Shown here piece after piece: positions 54,937 through 63,865 of a DNA stretch of 64,000 bases (positions are counted from its first letter, which is position 1; every line of letters starts with the position of its first letter). Below the pieces are notes generated by a model. That model was given only the letters and a program-made list of their open reading frames with translations, was not told the origin of the DNA and searched no databases. Source of the stretch: G963704535 sp963704535 (GTDB lineage: Bacteria > Chloroflexota > Chloroflexia > Chloroflexales > Roseiflexaceae). The position numbers and the translations under genes are program-made. The DNA lies in the NCBI GenBank assembly GCA_963704535.1, contig OY969916.1:2170001-2234000 (forward strand), in the 5' to 3' direction.

Positions 54937-56119
54937 TCATACCTCCGCCGGCACGGCCACCGGCGCGGCCTTGGCGCGGCCCGGCAGCGTCAGCGCCAGC
55001 AGGGCGGCCGGCACTCCCAGCAGCGTGATCACCTGCATCGTCGGGAGCAGCCCGGCCATATCGGCGGCGAGACCGCCCAGCCAGGTGCCGATCCCGCCAG
55101 ACGCGAAGGTGAAGCCAAGGATCAGCCCGGCCGCGAAGCCCTGCCGCGCCGGCAGCAGCCGCTGCGCGTGGACCACCAGGACGCTGTGCTGCCCGCCGAT
55201 CAGCAGGCCGGCCAGCCCGCAGCCGACGAAGGCCGACGCGGGAGTCGGCGCCCACAGGCACAGCAGGCCGAACGGCACGCCCAGGAGCAGCGGCCAGAAG
55301 GTGGCCGTGCGCATCCCGTAGCGGTCAGCCAGGTCCCCACTGATCACATTGCCGAAGGCAGCGCTCAACATAAACGTGCCAGCCAGCGCGCCGTAGGCGG
55401 CCGGGTCCCAGCCGCGGTCGGCGAACAGCTTGGGCAGAAACGCCGAGTAGGCGGCCTGAACCGAGGAGCGCAGCGCGACCAGCGCGATAAACGCGACCGT
55501 CAACACCCAGGCTGCGCGTGTGGCCGCCCTGACGGCCCGCCGCGCGTCGATGGGTGCGGCGGGTGCAGCGGGCGCCGTCAGCAGCAGGGCGGCCGGAAGC
55601 AGCGCCGCCAGGCCAAGCGGCAGGATGCTCGAGTCGCGATCCGGCGCGAAGCAGCAGCCCGCCCAGCACCGGCCCGAGCGCCAGGCCGATCTGCCCGCAG
55701 AAGAAGAACGCTGCCGTGGCGCTGCCGGCGCGCGCCCGGTGCGCCGCTGCGGCGCTGGCGGTCCCAATCGGGTGGAACATGCCGGAGCCGAGGGCGGCCA
55801 GCAGGAAACACGGCAGCAGCAGCGCCCAGCTACTCGACAGCGCCACCGCAGCATAGCAGAGCGCCATCCAGGCGACACCCAATCCGGCGAGCACGCTGGG
55901 ACGACCACGAGCGCGGTCGGCCAGCCACCCGAACGGCGGCTGCGACAGCGCGCCGGCGAATGTGTACAGCGTCAGCGCCAGGCCGATCTGCGCGTTTGTC
56001 AGGCCGAGTGGCGCCGCCAGTGTTGCGAGCAGCACTGGGCCAACGCTGTTGAGCATGTCGACGGCGAAGTGGCCGGCGACGACGGCCAGAAAGAGCCGGT
56101 TGCGAAAGATCGTGAGCAT
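54937..56119 (-). pseudogene. MFS exporter (fosmidomycin-resistance-like), frameshifted
   Basis: About 393 codons of a 12-helix major facilitator. The first half (FLAVVAGHFAVDMLNSVGPV, LTLYTFAGALSQPPFGWLAD, GSGMFHPIGTASAAAAHRAR, FFCGQIGLALGPVLGGLLLR) is read in one frame, the second (SILPLGLAALLPAALLL, AAYGALAGTFMLSAAFGNVI, ADRYGMRTATFWPLLLGVPF, GFAAGLILGFTFASGGIGTW) in the next. One extra G near 55641 (GCCGGATCGC) explains the break. The VDMLNSVGPVLL..QPPFGWLADR pattern is that of the FSR family. GAGGA is 4 bases before ATG 56119. Confidence 0.85.
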
Positions 56120-56129
56120 GATCCTCGAT

Positions 56130-56415
56130 TTACAATTGGCCGACCACCGACCGCCGACCACCCCTTCGACACGGCTCAGGGCAGGCGACCACCGACCACG
56201 GAGCTGGCGGCCACGGAGGGCCGGCCCTACAGGTTCGCGGTGCTTCGGGGCTGGGTGGGGGCGTATGCAATATGCCCTTACGTGGCTCCATCCGCACTCC
56301 GCGATCCGCGATCCATTATCCTCCATCCTCCATCCTCTATCCTCAGTGGCTCTCCCCCTCTGCCCCTCTCCCTCTCCCTGTCACCTTGTCATCTTGTCAC
56401 CTTGTCATCTTGTCC
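56130..56415. repeat. Composite spacer matching 1.17-1.37 kb
   Basis: CACCGAC-type heptamers, the GGCGGCCACGGAGGGCCG word (56205-56235), TGCTTCGGGG, palindrome GGGCGTATGCAATATGCCC (56259-56277), CCATCCT heptamers and ATCTTGTC/ACCTTGTC 8-mers (56375-56412), running into the end of the DUF6062 gene. About 130 bases correspond closely to the spacer behind treS. Confidence 0.85.
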
Positions 56416-57123
56416 CCCACTGCTGGTCGCCTCGTACCATCCGCTCGCGATCTGGAGCGCTCGCCGCCAGACGTCGCGCTCGGCCTCGACGATCTCGTCC
56501 TTGAAACGGTAGTCGTGCTTGCGGATGAACTCGTCCAACTCTGCCTCCAGGCGGCGCCACAGCGCGGCTTGACGGGCCACCAGGGTGCGGGCGGCCTCGC
56601 CATCGGCGGCGCGCAGCGTGGCGGCGAGGTGCGCGCGGCACAGCCCAGCCGAGGCGTCGAAAGCTTGGGCGAAGGCGTCGTCGCCGAGGTTGCGCAGCAG
56701 CCCGGCGATCAGTGGCGCCTCGATGCGTGGTCGCTCGGCGCACATCGGGCAGCCGGCCTGCGGGCCGAGCCGCTCGGCCAACTGGGCGCCGGCGCCAGCA
56801 CCCAGCCGCTGGCGCAACCAGCCCAGCGCGGCCGCATCGCCAGAGCCGCTGGTCTCCAGCACGGCCGCCATTGCCCGCAGGATGTCGCGGCTGACGATCG
56901 CCACCCCTAGCGCGCTACGCCCCTCGGCCAGCATGGCGGTGTGCTGGAGGCACAGCCCCCGGCTGGCGCGCAGCGCGTCGCGCCGGCTGATGTCGTTGAC
57001 TTGGTCGTAGAGAAACAGATCGACCGCTTTGCGCTCGGCCCGCTCCACCAACACGCACAGCGGGCAGCCCTGCCGCCGCATGGCCTCCAGAAGCTCATCG
57101 CGGGTGCGCGGATCGTTGGTCAT
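56389..57123 (-). CDS. DUF6062-family zinc-ribbon-like protein
   Basis: Protein of 244 residues with a duplicated metal-binding pattern: CPLC (20-23) with LCLQHTAML, and CPMC with LCRAHLAA further on, joined by helices (LFLYDQVNDISRRDALRASR). This CxxC plus CxxH arrangement is that of the DUF6062 family, frequent in Chloroflexota and clostridia, function unknown. The start ATG 57123 overlaps the stop of the upstream winged-helix gene (ATGA), so the two are translationally coupled. The last residues (SSGGQDDKVTR) are encoded by the 8-base tandem repeat, i.e. a repeat has formed the gene's end. Confidence 0.8.
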   Translation of the reverse strand: MTNDPRTRDELLEAMRRQGCPLCVLVERAERKAVDLFLYDQVNDISRRDALRASRGLCLQHTAMLAEGRSALGVAIVSRDILRAMAAVLETSGSGDAAALGWLRQRLGAGAGAQLAERLGPQAGCPMCAERPRIEAPLIAGLLRNLGDDAFAQAFDASAGLCRAHLAATLRAADGEAARTLVARQAALWRRLEAELDEFIRKHDYRFKDEIVEAERDVWRRALQIASGWYEATSSGGQDDKVTR

Positions 57124-58025
57124 GGCAGCCGCTCGCACACCGTCAGAAGCGCGTCGTGCAGCCACGCCACATCGGCCGGCGCCAGCGGCGGCCACGGCGC
57201 GAAGTACACACGGTCTGTCTCGGCCTCGATCGCGTCGCGCGCCGCGCGGCCCTGCGGCGTCAGCAGCGTGTCGCCGTCACGAGCGAGGAAGCCGCGCCGC
57301 GCCAACTCGTCAATGCCACGGGCGATATCTGCGGGTCGCTGGGAGTGCTGGAGCACCTCGTTCAGCGCGGCCGGCGTGCCGGCTTCGCCGCTCCAGAGCC
57401 GGCTAAGGATGTCGAAGGTCGGCCCATCGAACCCGGCGGCACGCCACGCGGCCATATGCGCGTCGTCGCGCGCCAACCAGAGCGCATAGATCGCATAATC
57501 TAGGCGCCCGGTCGTCTGCCCGGCTTCGGGGGGCGCGAGCCGGCGCACGCGGGTCTGGTGCGCCTTGATGGTCGGCTCGGGCGCCGCCCACATCAGCTCG
57601 GCGATCTCGGCCAAGGTTCCGGCCAAGCGCGCCAGGTCCGCCGCCGGGAGCAGATCCAGCGTCGCCAGGTATGCGTTCCCTGCCACCTCGGCCCGCTCAA
57701 CCAAATCACGCGCGTCCGGGGCGACACTATAATGATCGGCCTGCTTGAGCAGCGCGCCCTGCTCGACCAGCGCCGGCAGCAAGTCAAAGATCGGGTTGAA
57801 TGTGTTGTAGGGGTTGAACAGGCTGGCCCATAGCTGGTCGTAGGTTATGCCCGCGCCCGCGTCGGTCTCCATCGCAATCGCGCGGAGCAGCAGAAACTCC
57901 GGTCGGGCCAGCCCGGACTGCGCCAGCAGATCCTCTAGCCCGCTCCACCCAGTCCGGCGCCGCAACAGAAAGCGCGGCAGCAGATCGACCAGCGCGCGGC
58001 GCCGATCGTGTGCGTTTTCGGTCAT
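57120..58025 (-). CDS. Winged-helix protein, SCO6745-like
   Basis: Protein of 301 residues with winged-helix wording repeated twice: ITYDQLWASLFNPYNTFNPIFDLLPALVEQG and LNEVLQHSQRPADIARGIDELARRGFLARDGDTLLTPQGR, then a tail AIEAETDRVYFAPWPPL that matches the end of the SCO6745 family of actinobacterial proteins. DNA or protein binding is likely; no ligand is known. Coupled by a 4-base overlap to the DUF6062 gene, which suggests the two work together. Start ATG 58025 follows an extended -10 at 58068-58076. Confidence 0.65.
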   Translation of the reverse strand: MTENAHDRRRALVDLLPRFLLRRRTGWSGLEDLLAQSGLARPEFLLLRAIAMETDAGAGITYDQLWASLFNPYNTFNPIFDLLPALVEQGALLKQADHYSVAPDARDLVERAEVAGNAYLATLDLLPAADLARLAGTLAEIAELMWAAPEPTIKAHQTRVRRLAPPEAGQTTGRLDYAIYALWLARDDAHMAAWRAAGFDGPTFDILSRLWSGEAGTPAALNEVLQHSQRPADIARGIDELARRGFLARDGDTLLTPQGRAARDAIEAETDRVYFAPWPPLAPADVAWLHDALLTVCERLP

Positions 58026-58067
58026 CAAGCCCCCGATCAGTTCAGGGTGATCAAACGGTTGCGCCGC

Positions 58068-58076
58068 ATTGTAGCA
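58068..58076 (-). promoter_or_regulatory. Extended -10 promoter (TGCTACAAT)
   Basis: Minus-strand TGC-TACAAT, 43 bases upstream of the winged-helix gene, in the 62-base gap before it; identical to the words at 4326 and 13892. Confidence 0.5.
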
Positions 58077-58087
58077 TAAGTGTAGGC

Positions 58088-60067
58088 TTACTCGCCCGGC
58101 TTGCGCACCGCGTCACCAAAGAGCTTCTCCCAGGTCTGGGGGCCGACAATCCCATCGACGTCGAGCTGGTTTGCGGATTGAAAGTTCTTGACCGCGACCT
58201 CGGTCTCGGGGCCGAACACGCCATCGATCTGCCCAACTTCAGCGTACCCCAGGTTGAGCAGGCGCCGCTGCACCGCCCGGATGTCGGGGCCAGACATGCG
58301 TGGGCGCTCGAGCGATAGCAGCCGGGTGAAGCGTGGCGACTGCCCCGGCTCCTCCACAGCGAGGTTGATGTAGCGCTCGCCGTCGTAGTACCAGCGCGCC
58401 CAGCCGGTGGTGCCCCCCTCAAGCGTGACCTTGAGCCAATCGCCCAGCGCCTCCTGCACATTGCCGCGCTGGCCCGCCGGCATCTTCTCGATCAGCTTGG
58501 CCGCGTTGATGCGCGGCTCCTGGCGCAGCGGGATGCCGTTGGGCCACACGATCTCGACCAGCGCGCCCACGCCGAAGCGCGCCTCCTCGCCCTGAGCGGC
58601 AAGGTCATCGGTCAGCGCCTCGGCGACCGGCACCCGAATCCAGCCTTCGAGCCCCTCCGGCGTGCGCACCCGCACCGCTGCCGGCTCGACCGCCAGGATC
58701 GTGACCAGCGCACCGCCGTAGAGCCTGGGGCGCTCAAACACCCGCGCGCCGCCGGCCTGAGCGGCCCACAGGTCGAGCGCGACTTCGGGCCGTGTGCGCG
58801 CCGATTGCCCGGCGGCCAGCCCCGGAACCTCGGGCGCCGGGCTCGCGGAGGGAGTGGGGGCGCTGGTCGCCGGAGGCACGGTGGGCGGCGGGTCCGTCGG
58901 GGCGATGGTGGGCGCAATGGTCGGCGCAAGCGGAGTCGGTGGGGTAGCGGCAGTGGCCGCCACCACCGGAACGAGCGTCGCCGCCTGCGCCTGGGCCGTA
59001 ACCGTTCGCGCGGCCGGCAGCCCCACCCGGCCCGCGCCGCGCCCATCGCGCAGCGCCAGCAGCCCGGCCAGCGCCAGCACGACCACAGCGCCGCCGCCCA
59101 GTGCCCACAGCCACGGGCGCCCCCGGCGCCCCTCCTGCCGCGCCGGTGTGGCGCCAGCGCTCGGCGGCGGCGCGACGACGGTAGCCGGAGGCCGCGCCAC
59201 AACCACAGTGTCGCGCGAGTGGATCGGTGACTCTGGGGCCGCAGGCGCGGCGCGGAGCATGGTTCGCAGCGCCGCCGCGCTGGCCGGGCGCTCCCCCGGC
59301 CCCAGTGCCAGCGCCTGCATCAGGGCCGCGCCGACGGCTGGCGGGACCAGGGGCGCGACCTCATGGACCGGGCGCAGCGGGTCGGGCTGACGATTGACAA
59401 TGGCGGTCGCACGGGCCAGCGCATTGGCCGGCAGCGTGCCAGTGAGCAGGTGGTACAACGTCGCGGCCAGGGAGTACAAGTCGCTGCGCGGGTCGGTGCC
59501 GGTGCCCTGGATCTGCTCCAGCGGGGCGTATTGGGCCGTGTAGCCGAAGATGCTGACGGCGCTGTCGGGCTGCGTCAGGGCCATATTCAGCCCCTTGGCC
59601 AGCCCAAAGTCGAGCAGGATGATCTCGCCGCGCGCGGTCAGCTTCAGGTTCTGCGGCTTGATGTCGCGGTGGATGACCGGCGGCTGCTGAGTGTGCAGGT
59701 AGTCCAGCGCGTCGAGGAGCTGGTCGGCCCAGCCCAGCACCTGGTCGAGCGGGAAAGGGCCGCCACGCTGGTCCAGCATGGTCGCTAGGTCGGCGCCGGG
59801 GATGAACTCCATCACCAGGAACTGGCCGTCCACATCGTTGAAGTGGTCGCTCACCCGCGGCAGGGCCGGGTGGCGTAGGCCGGCCAGCAGCCGCGCCTCG
59901 CGCTCGAACGCCTTGCTGAACTGTTCGCCGCCGAGCAGCGTTTGTTTTAGCGCAACCGCGTTGCCAAGGCGCTGATCGCGCGCCTCGTACACCGCGCCCA
60001 TCCCGCCCTGGCCGATGTGCCGGCCGATCAGGTAGCGGTTTTGTAGAAGGGTGTTGGGCTCAAGCAT
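58088..60067 (-). CDS. Transmembrane Ser/Thr protein kinase with extracellular SH3-like and peptidoglycan-binding domains
   Basis: Protein of 659 residues. Cytoplasmic Hanks-type kinase (about 12-270): IGQGGMGAVYEA glycine loop, VALK lysine, VIHRDIKPQN catalytic loop, LDFGLAKG. A juxtamembrane linker, one membrane helix (about 320-340; WLWALGGGAVVVLALAGLLAL), a Pro/Thr/Ala-rich stalk, two SH3b-like segments (GALVTILAVEPAAVRVRTPE; VWPNGIPLRQEPRINAAKLI) and a C-terminal PG_binding_1 domain (DIRAVQRRLLNLGYAEVGQIDGVFGPETE..). The layout parallels PASTA kinases, with a different wall sensor. GGGAGAA precedes ATG 60067. Confidence 0.92.
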   Translation of the reverse strand: MLEPNTLLQNRYLIGRHIGQGGMGAVYEARDQRLGNAVALKQTLLGGEQFSKAFEREARLLAGLRHPALPRVSDHFNDVDGQFLVMEFIPGADLATMLDQRGGPFPLDQVLGWADQLLDALDYLHTQQPPVIHRDIKPQNLKLTARGEIILLDFGLAKGLNMALTQPDSAVSIFGYTAQYAPLEQIQGTGTDPRSDLYSLAATLYHLLTGTLPANALARATAIVNRQPDPLRPVHEVAPLVPPAVGAALMQALALGPGERPASAAALRTMLRAAPAAPESPIHSRDTVVVARPPATVVAPPPSAGATPARQEGRRGRPWLWALGGGAVVVLALAGLLALRDGRGAGRVGLPAARTVTAQAQAATLVPVVAATAATPPTPLAPTIAPTIAPTDPPPTVPPATSAPTPSASPAPEVPGLAAGQSARTRPEVALDLWAAQAGGARVFERPRLYGGALVTILAVEPAAVRVRTPEGLEGWIRVPVAEALTDDLAAQGEEARFGVGALVEIVWPNGIPLRQEPRINAAKLIEKMPAGQRGNVQEALGDWLKVTLEGGTTGWARWYYDGERYINLAVEEPGQSPRFTRLLSLERPRMSGPDIRAVQRRLLNLGYAEVGQIDGVFGPETEVAVKNFQSANQLDVDGIVGPQTWEKLFGDAVRKPGE

Positions 60068-60156
60068 GGCGTTCTCCCATCAGCATGTTCTATCTATTCA
60101 AACGCATGCGAGCCGCGAACTAGCGCACGCTCGACGCTCCAACCGCGACGAGTTTC

Positions 60157-60372
60157 GACCACCGACCGCCGACCACCGAGAACAAAGAACAAAGAATAAA
60201 GAACAAACAGCTCCGCAGCCGACCACCGACCGCCGACCACCGAGAACAAAGAACAAAGAATAAAGAACAAACAGCTCCGCAGCCGACCGCCGACCACCGA
60301 CCGCCGACCACCGAGAACAAAGAACAAAGAATAAAGAACAAACAGCTCCGCAGCCGACCGCCGACCACCGAT
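60157..60372. repeat. Three-copy composite of CACCGAC and GAACAAA heptamers
   Basis: A unit of CCACCGA/CCGCCGA heptamers, four GAACAAA/GAATAAA heptamers and CAGCTCCGCAGCCG is repeated three times; the CAGCTCCGCAG mark recurs at 60208, 60272 and 60343, i.e. 64 then 71 bases apart, a difference of exactly one heptamer. Confidence 0.9.
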
Positions 60373-60384
60373 CACCGGAGGAGA

Positions 60385-60493
60385 AGAAGGGGTGAAAGGG
60401 TGAAAGGGTGAAGGGGGGGCGGCCCTCTCACCCCTACATCCCCTCTCCCGCTCTCCCGCTCTTCTCAATTCTTTGTTCTTTGTTCTTTGTTCT
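60385..60493. repeat. Further 7/8-base tandems
   Basis: GTGAAAGG 8-mers, GCTCTCCC 8-mers and GTTCTTT heptamers (60471-60497) in a row; the last is the inverse of the GAACAAA units above. The serine-hydrolase stop codon falls within it. No gene is supported from 60068 to 60493. Confidence 0.8.
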
Positions 60494-61558
60494 TTATTCT
60501 TGTTTCAGGACCGCCGCGCCGATCGCCGGCCCCCGACGCAGCAGCCAGCCGCTGTCGGCGGTGCGCGAGCCGAGTAGCGCCCACGCCACGCCGGCGGCCG
60601 GATCGGCCCAGGCCACGCAGCCGGACGCCCCGGAGTGGCCGAAGGAGTCAGGGCCGGCCTCGGGCGGCGCCCAGTGCGGGGCCTTGGCGCCGCGCAGCTC
60701 AGGGCCGAGCCCCCACGGGCATGGCTCCCAGAACAGCGGCGGGACAAACCCGCCGCCCAGGTCGCCGGTCTGATTGCTGGTGGCCTCGGCCAGCGTGCCG
60801 GAGGACAGGAAACCCGCTGGGAGGCCCAGGAAGGCGCGAGCCAGGCCCAGCGCGCCGGCCGCGTTCGTCACCAACCCGGCCCACGGCAGGGCCAGCGAAC
60901 GCCAGAAGGCCGAGTTGAAGGGCTCAAGCGCCGTCCCGGTGTGGCTGCTGCGAACATCGGCCAGGACCGCCGGCGGCCGGGGCAGCTCGGCGCCCAGGTA
61001 CCCCTCGACGCCCAGCGGCGCCAGCACCAGCGCTTCGAGCGCGGCCGGGAACGGCTGGCCGGAGTGCCGCTCCACGATCAGCGCCAGCAGCCCATAGCCC
61101 ACATTGCCGTACTGCACGCGCCGGTTGGGCGGCTCATCAGGCGGCGTTTGCAGGCACGCCCGGCCCAGGGTTGGCCAATCCAGCCCCGGCGCATACAGCG
61201 CGGCTCGCTCGGGCGGCTCGATCGGCAGGCCGCCAGTGTGGCAGAGCAGTGTTCGCAGCGTCACCCCCGGCCGCGCCGCAGCGGCGCCGGGCAGGTAGCG
61301 AACCAGCGGGTCGTCCAGCGCCAACTCCCCGCTATCGACCAGGCGCAGCACCGCCAGCGCCGTCGCCAGCTTCGTGGCCGACGCGACCGGAAACAGGCTA
61401 TCTTCGACCAGCGGTCGCCCGGCCGCATCCTGGCCCACCGCCAGCAGCTCGACCGGCCCATCGCCACGCGCGGCGGCGACGACGATCCCCGGCACCCGCC
61501 CGGCCGCCATGATCAATTCGACCACCGGGCGAACGGCAGTATGAAACGTTGCTTTCAA
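60494..61558 (-). CDS. Serine hydrolase, beta-lactamase/class C PBP-like
   Basis: Protein of 354 residues without obvious signal peptide. Catalytic motifs: Ser60-x-x-Lys63 in FPVASATKLATAL, Tyr-x-Asn in RVQYGNVGYGLLAL (about 150) and His-Ser-Gly in SFGHSGASGC replacing KTG. This is the esterase/beta-lactamase-like group (EstB, LACTB-like), acting on small esters, amides or cell-wall peptides. The last codons (LKQE, stop TAA) run into the heptamer tandem. Divergent from the PAS-STAS gene at 61643. Confidence 0.88.
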   Translation of the reverse strand: MKATFHTAVRPVVELIMAAGRVPGIVVAAARGDGPVELLAVGQDAAGRPLVEDSLFPVASATKLATALAVLRLVDSGELALDDPLVRYLPGAAAARPGVTLRTLLCHTGGLPIEPPERAALYAPGLDWPTLGRACLQTPPDEPPNRRVQYGNVGYGLLALIVERHSGQPFPAALEALVLAPLGVEGYLGAELPRPPAVLADVRSSHTGTALEPFNSAFWRSLALPWAGLVTNAAGALGLARAFLGLPAGFLSSGTLAEATSNQTGDLGGGFVPPLFWEPCPWGLGPELRGAKAPHWAPPEAGPDSFGHSGASGCVAWADPAAGVAWALLGSRTADSGWLLRRGPAIGAAVLKQE

Positions 61559-61598
61559 GGCAGTCTATCCTTACTATTCAGCAAGTACGTCCGACATC

Positions 61599-61607
61599 TG
61601 CTATTAT
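61599..61607 (+). promoter_or_regulatory. Extended -10 promoter (TGCTATTAT)
   Basis: TGC-TATTAT, 35 bases upstream of the PAS-STAS start codon, in the 84-base gap between divergent genes. Confidence 0.5.
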
Positions 61608-61642
61608 ACCTGTACGAGTGACTCATCACGCCGAAGGGTGCC

Positions 61643-62524
61643 ATGAACGATTCACACCTGCCCCTCACAACACCACCCTACTGGTCCTCGTTCGCGCTGC
61701 TCCAGTTGGTGGTCGATACCTTCGAGGACCCGATCTTCGTCAAGGACCTCCAGCACCGCTGGATCGCCTGCAACCAGGCGTTCTGCCGGCTGATCGGCCA
61801 GCCCTACGACGCCCTGATCGGCCACAGCGACCCGGACTTCTGGCCCCCGGAGCAGGCCCAGATCTTCTGGCGCCTCGACGACGAAGTCTTCGAATCGGGC
61901 CAGATCCGGGGAAACGAGGAGCAGGCAACCGGCGCCGACGGCATCACCCGCACGATCTGGACCCGCAAGTACCCCATGCGCGACCCGCAGGGGAACGTGG
62001 TCGGCCTATGCGGAATCATCACCGAGATCACCCATATCAAGCAGCGCCAGGAGGATATTGAACGCCTGGAAGCCGAGGTCAACGAGAAGAAAGCATTGCT
62101 TGAAACGCAGGGCGCGCTGCTCGACCAGATCTCCGTGCCGGTGATCCAAGTGTGGGAAAACATCCTGCTGCTGCCGCTGATCGGCGTGATCGACGACCGC
62201 AGGGCCGCGCAGGTGCTGGAGAACTTGCTCTCGACGATCGGCAGTGCCGGCGCCCAGATCGTGATCGTCGACATCACCGGCGTGCCGGTGGTGGACACCT
62301 CAGTCGCCAGCTACCTGATCCACGCCGTCAAAGCCGCCCAACTCCTCGGCTGCCAGACCATCCTGGTCGGAATCAGCCCGGAGATCGCCCAAACCCTGGT
62401 CGGCCTCGGCATCGACTTCAGCACGATCACCACCCGCGCGACACTGCAAAACGGCCTCGAATACGCCCTGACACACCTGAAAGGCGAACGAGGCGACAGG
62501 CTGATGGGGCTCTCCACGAAGTGA
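61643..62524 (+). CDS. PAS-STAS regulatory protein (RsbR-like)
   Basis: Protein of 293 residues: a PAS domain (about 18-135; VVDTFEDPIFVKDLQHRWIACNQAF, LIGHSDPDFWPPEQA, GNVVGLCGIITEITHIK), a coiled-coil linker (EDIERLEAEVNEKKALLETQ) and a STAS domain (about 165-280) with VPVIQVWENILLLPLIGVID and DITGVPVVDTSVASYL, where Thr/Ser residues are the family's phosphorylation sites. RsbR-type proteins relay signals in stressosomes or to anti-sigma factors. No RsbS/RsbT partner is adjacent. GAAGGG precedes the ATG by 4 bases. Confidence 0.88.
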   Translation: MNDSHLPLTTPPYWSSFALLQLVVDTFEDPIFVKDLQHRWIACNQAFCRLIGQPYDALIGHSDPDFWPPEQAQIFWRLDDEVFESGQIRGNEEQATGADGITRTIWTRKYPMRDPQGNVVGLCGIITEITHIKQRQEDIERLEAEVNEKKALLETQGALLDQISVPVIQVWENILLLPLIGVIDDRRAAQVLENLLSTIGSAGAQIVIVDITGVPVVDTSVASYLIHAVKAAQLLGCQTILVGISPEIAQTLVGLGIDFSTITTRATLQNGLEYALTHLKGERGDRLMGLSTK

Positions 62525-62525
62525 T

Positions 62526-62587
62526 CAGAGGCGGTCTGAAAAGGGGAATTTTGAGTGGTCTGCCACCTCAAACTCCCCGTTCCAACA
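62526..62587 (+). mobile_element. MITE-like element, family A, diverged
   Basis: AGAGGCGGTCTGAAAAGGGG at the left, TTTTGAGTGGTCTGCCACCTC at the core and AAACTCCCCGTT at the right; it fills the whole gap between convergent PAS-STAS and M20 genes. Confidence 0.8.
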
Positions 62588-63847
62588 TTATTCCTCGTAG
62601 CCGCAAAAACGCAGCGCGGCCAGCGCCAGGGTGCGTGCGACTGCTACCAGGTCCGCCACCGGCACATGCTCGTCGGGCCGGTGAGCATTGCGTACATCGC
62701 CAGGCCCGAACATCACCGTGGGCGTGTTGCCCACATTCACCAACAGGCGCATGTCGGCGCCATAGGTCATGCCCTCCAGGCGCGCAGCCGCCCCCGACGC
62801 AGCCTGGTACGCGCCCGCTACCGTCGTAACCAGCGGGTGATCGACGGGGATAGCGGCCGGCTCGAACTGCCCGCCCCACCACTCCACCAGCGGCGGGTGC
62901 TCGCGCAGCCAGGGGTCGGCCTGGGCGACGCCGGCCACCGCCCGCTCGAACATCCGCCGCGCCACCCCGATATTCTCCCCGATCGCCACGCCGTAGCGCC
63001 CCTCGCAGACCAGGCTCTCGGCCACCGACGAGGGCCAGTTGCCGGCATGGAGCGTGCCAATGGACAATGGGTAGGGCAGGGCATAGCGGGCGAACAGCGG
63101 ATCGCTCACGCCAGCGTTGCGCTCGCGCTCCAGGCCCAGCAGCGCCTGCTGGATGGGAATGAACTTCTCGATCGCGCTGACGCCCTCCTCGCGCACGCAG
63201 CCGTGGGCCGAGAGCCCCGGCACTGTCACCCGGAAGTTGAGCGCGCCGGCCTGGGCCGGTGCCACGCATAGCTCGGTCGGCTCAACAATCACGGCGCCGT
63301 CGGCCGTGTAGCCGCGCAGCAGCGTCGCCAGCGTGCCGCAGCCGCCGTCCTCCTCGCCGATCACGCTCTGCACGATCAGCCGGCCCTTCAGCCGCACCCC
63401 GGCCTCGCGCAGGGCCGCCGCCGCGAAAAGCGCGCAGCACAGCCCGCCCTTCATATCCAGCGCGCCGCGCCCGTAGACCCGCCCCTCAGCGATCGTCCCG
63501 CGCCAGGGCGGATAGCGCCAGTTGGCCTCGTCGCCGGCCGGCACCACATCCACATGGCCATTGAAGATCAGGCTGCGCCCGCCGCGATCCTGGCCCATAA
63601 CCCCGACCACGCCAAGCCCACGCTCGCGCTCGACCTCGGCCGAGTAGGCCGGGTGGCGCCGCAGATCCGCGAAGTCGATCTCCCACACGTCGACCTCCAG
63701 GCCGCAGCGCCGCATCTGGGCCGCCACGTGCTCCTGAGCCGCCGTCTCCTGGCCATCCAGGCTGCACACGCCGACCAACTCGCACAGGTACGCCAGCATG
63801 CCGTCGGCGTCGATCGCTTCTAGCACCCGCCGCTCAGTCTCGTTCAT
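62588..63847 (-). CDS. M20-family metallopeptidase (ArgE/DapE/ACY1-like)
   Basis: Zinc aminoacylase/peptidase of 419 residues. Metal and catalytic residues are present: NGHVDVVPAG (first His, Asp), GRGALDMKGG (bridging Asp), SVIGEEDGG (Glu-Glu), IVEPTEL, and the lid/dimerisation domain starting NFRVTVPGLSAHG. The final His ligand is in PGDVRNAHRPDEHVPV. Whether the substrate is N-acetylornithine, succinyl-diaminopimelate or another acylated amino acid cannot be said. ATG 63847 is the family start. Confidence 0.9.
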   Translation of the reverse strand: MNETERRVLEAIDADGMLAYLCELVGVCSLDGQETAAQEHVAAQMRRCGLEVDVWEIDFADLRRHPAYSAEVERERGLGVVGVMGQDRGGRSLIFNGHVDVVPAGDEANWRYPPWRGTIAEGRVYGRGALDMKGGLCCALFAAAALREAGVRLKGRLIVQSVIGEEDGGCGTLATLLRGYTADGAVIVEPTELCVAPAQAGALNFRVTVPGLSAHGCVREEGVSAIEKFIPIQQALLGLERERNAGVSDPLFARYALPYPLSIGTLHAGNWPSSVAESLVCEGRYGVAIGENIGVARRMFERAVAGVAQADPWLREHPPLVEWWGGQFEPAAIPVDHPLVTTVAGAYQAASGAAARLEGMTYGADMRLLVNVGNTPTVMFGPGDVRNAHRPDEHVPVADLVAVARTLALAALRFCGYEE

Positions 63848-63865
63848 TCAACAGCTTCTTTCTTT

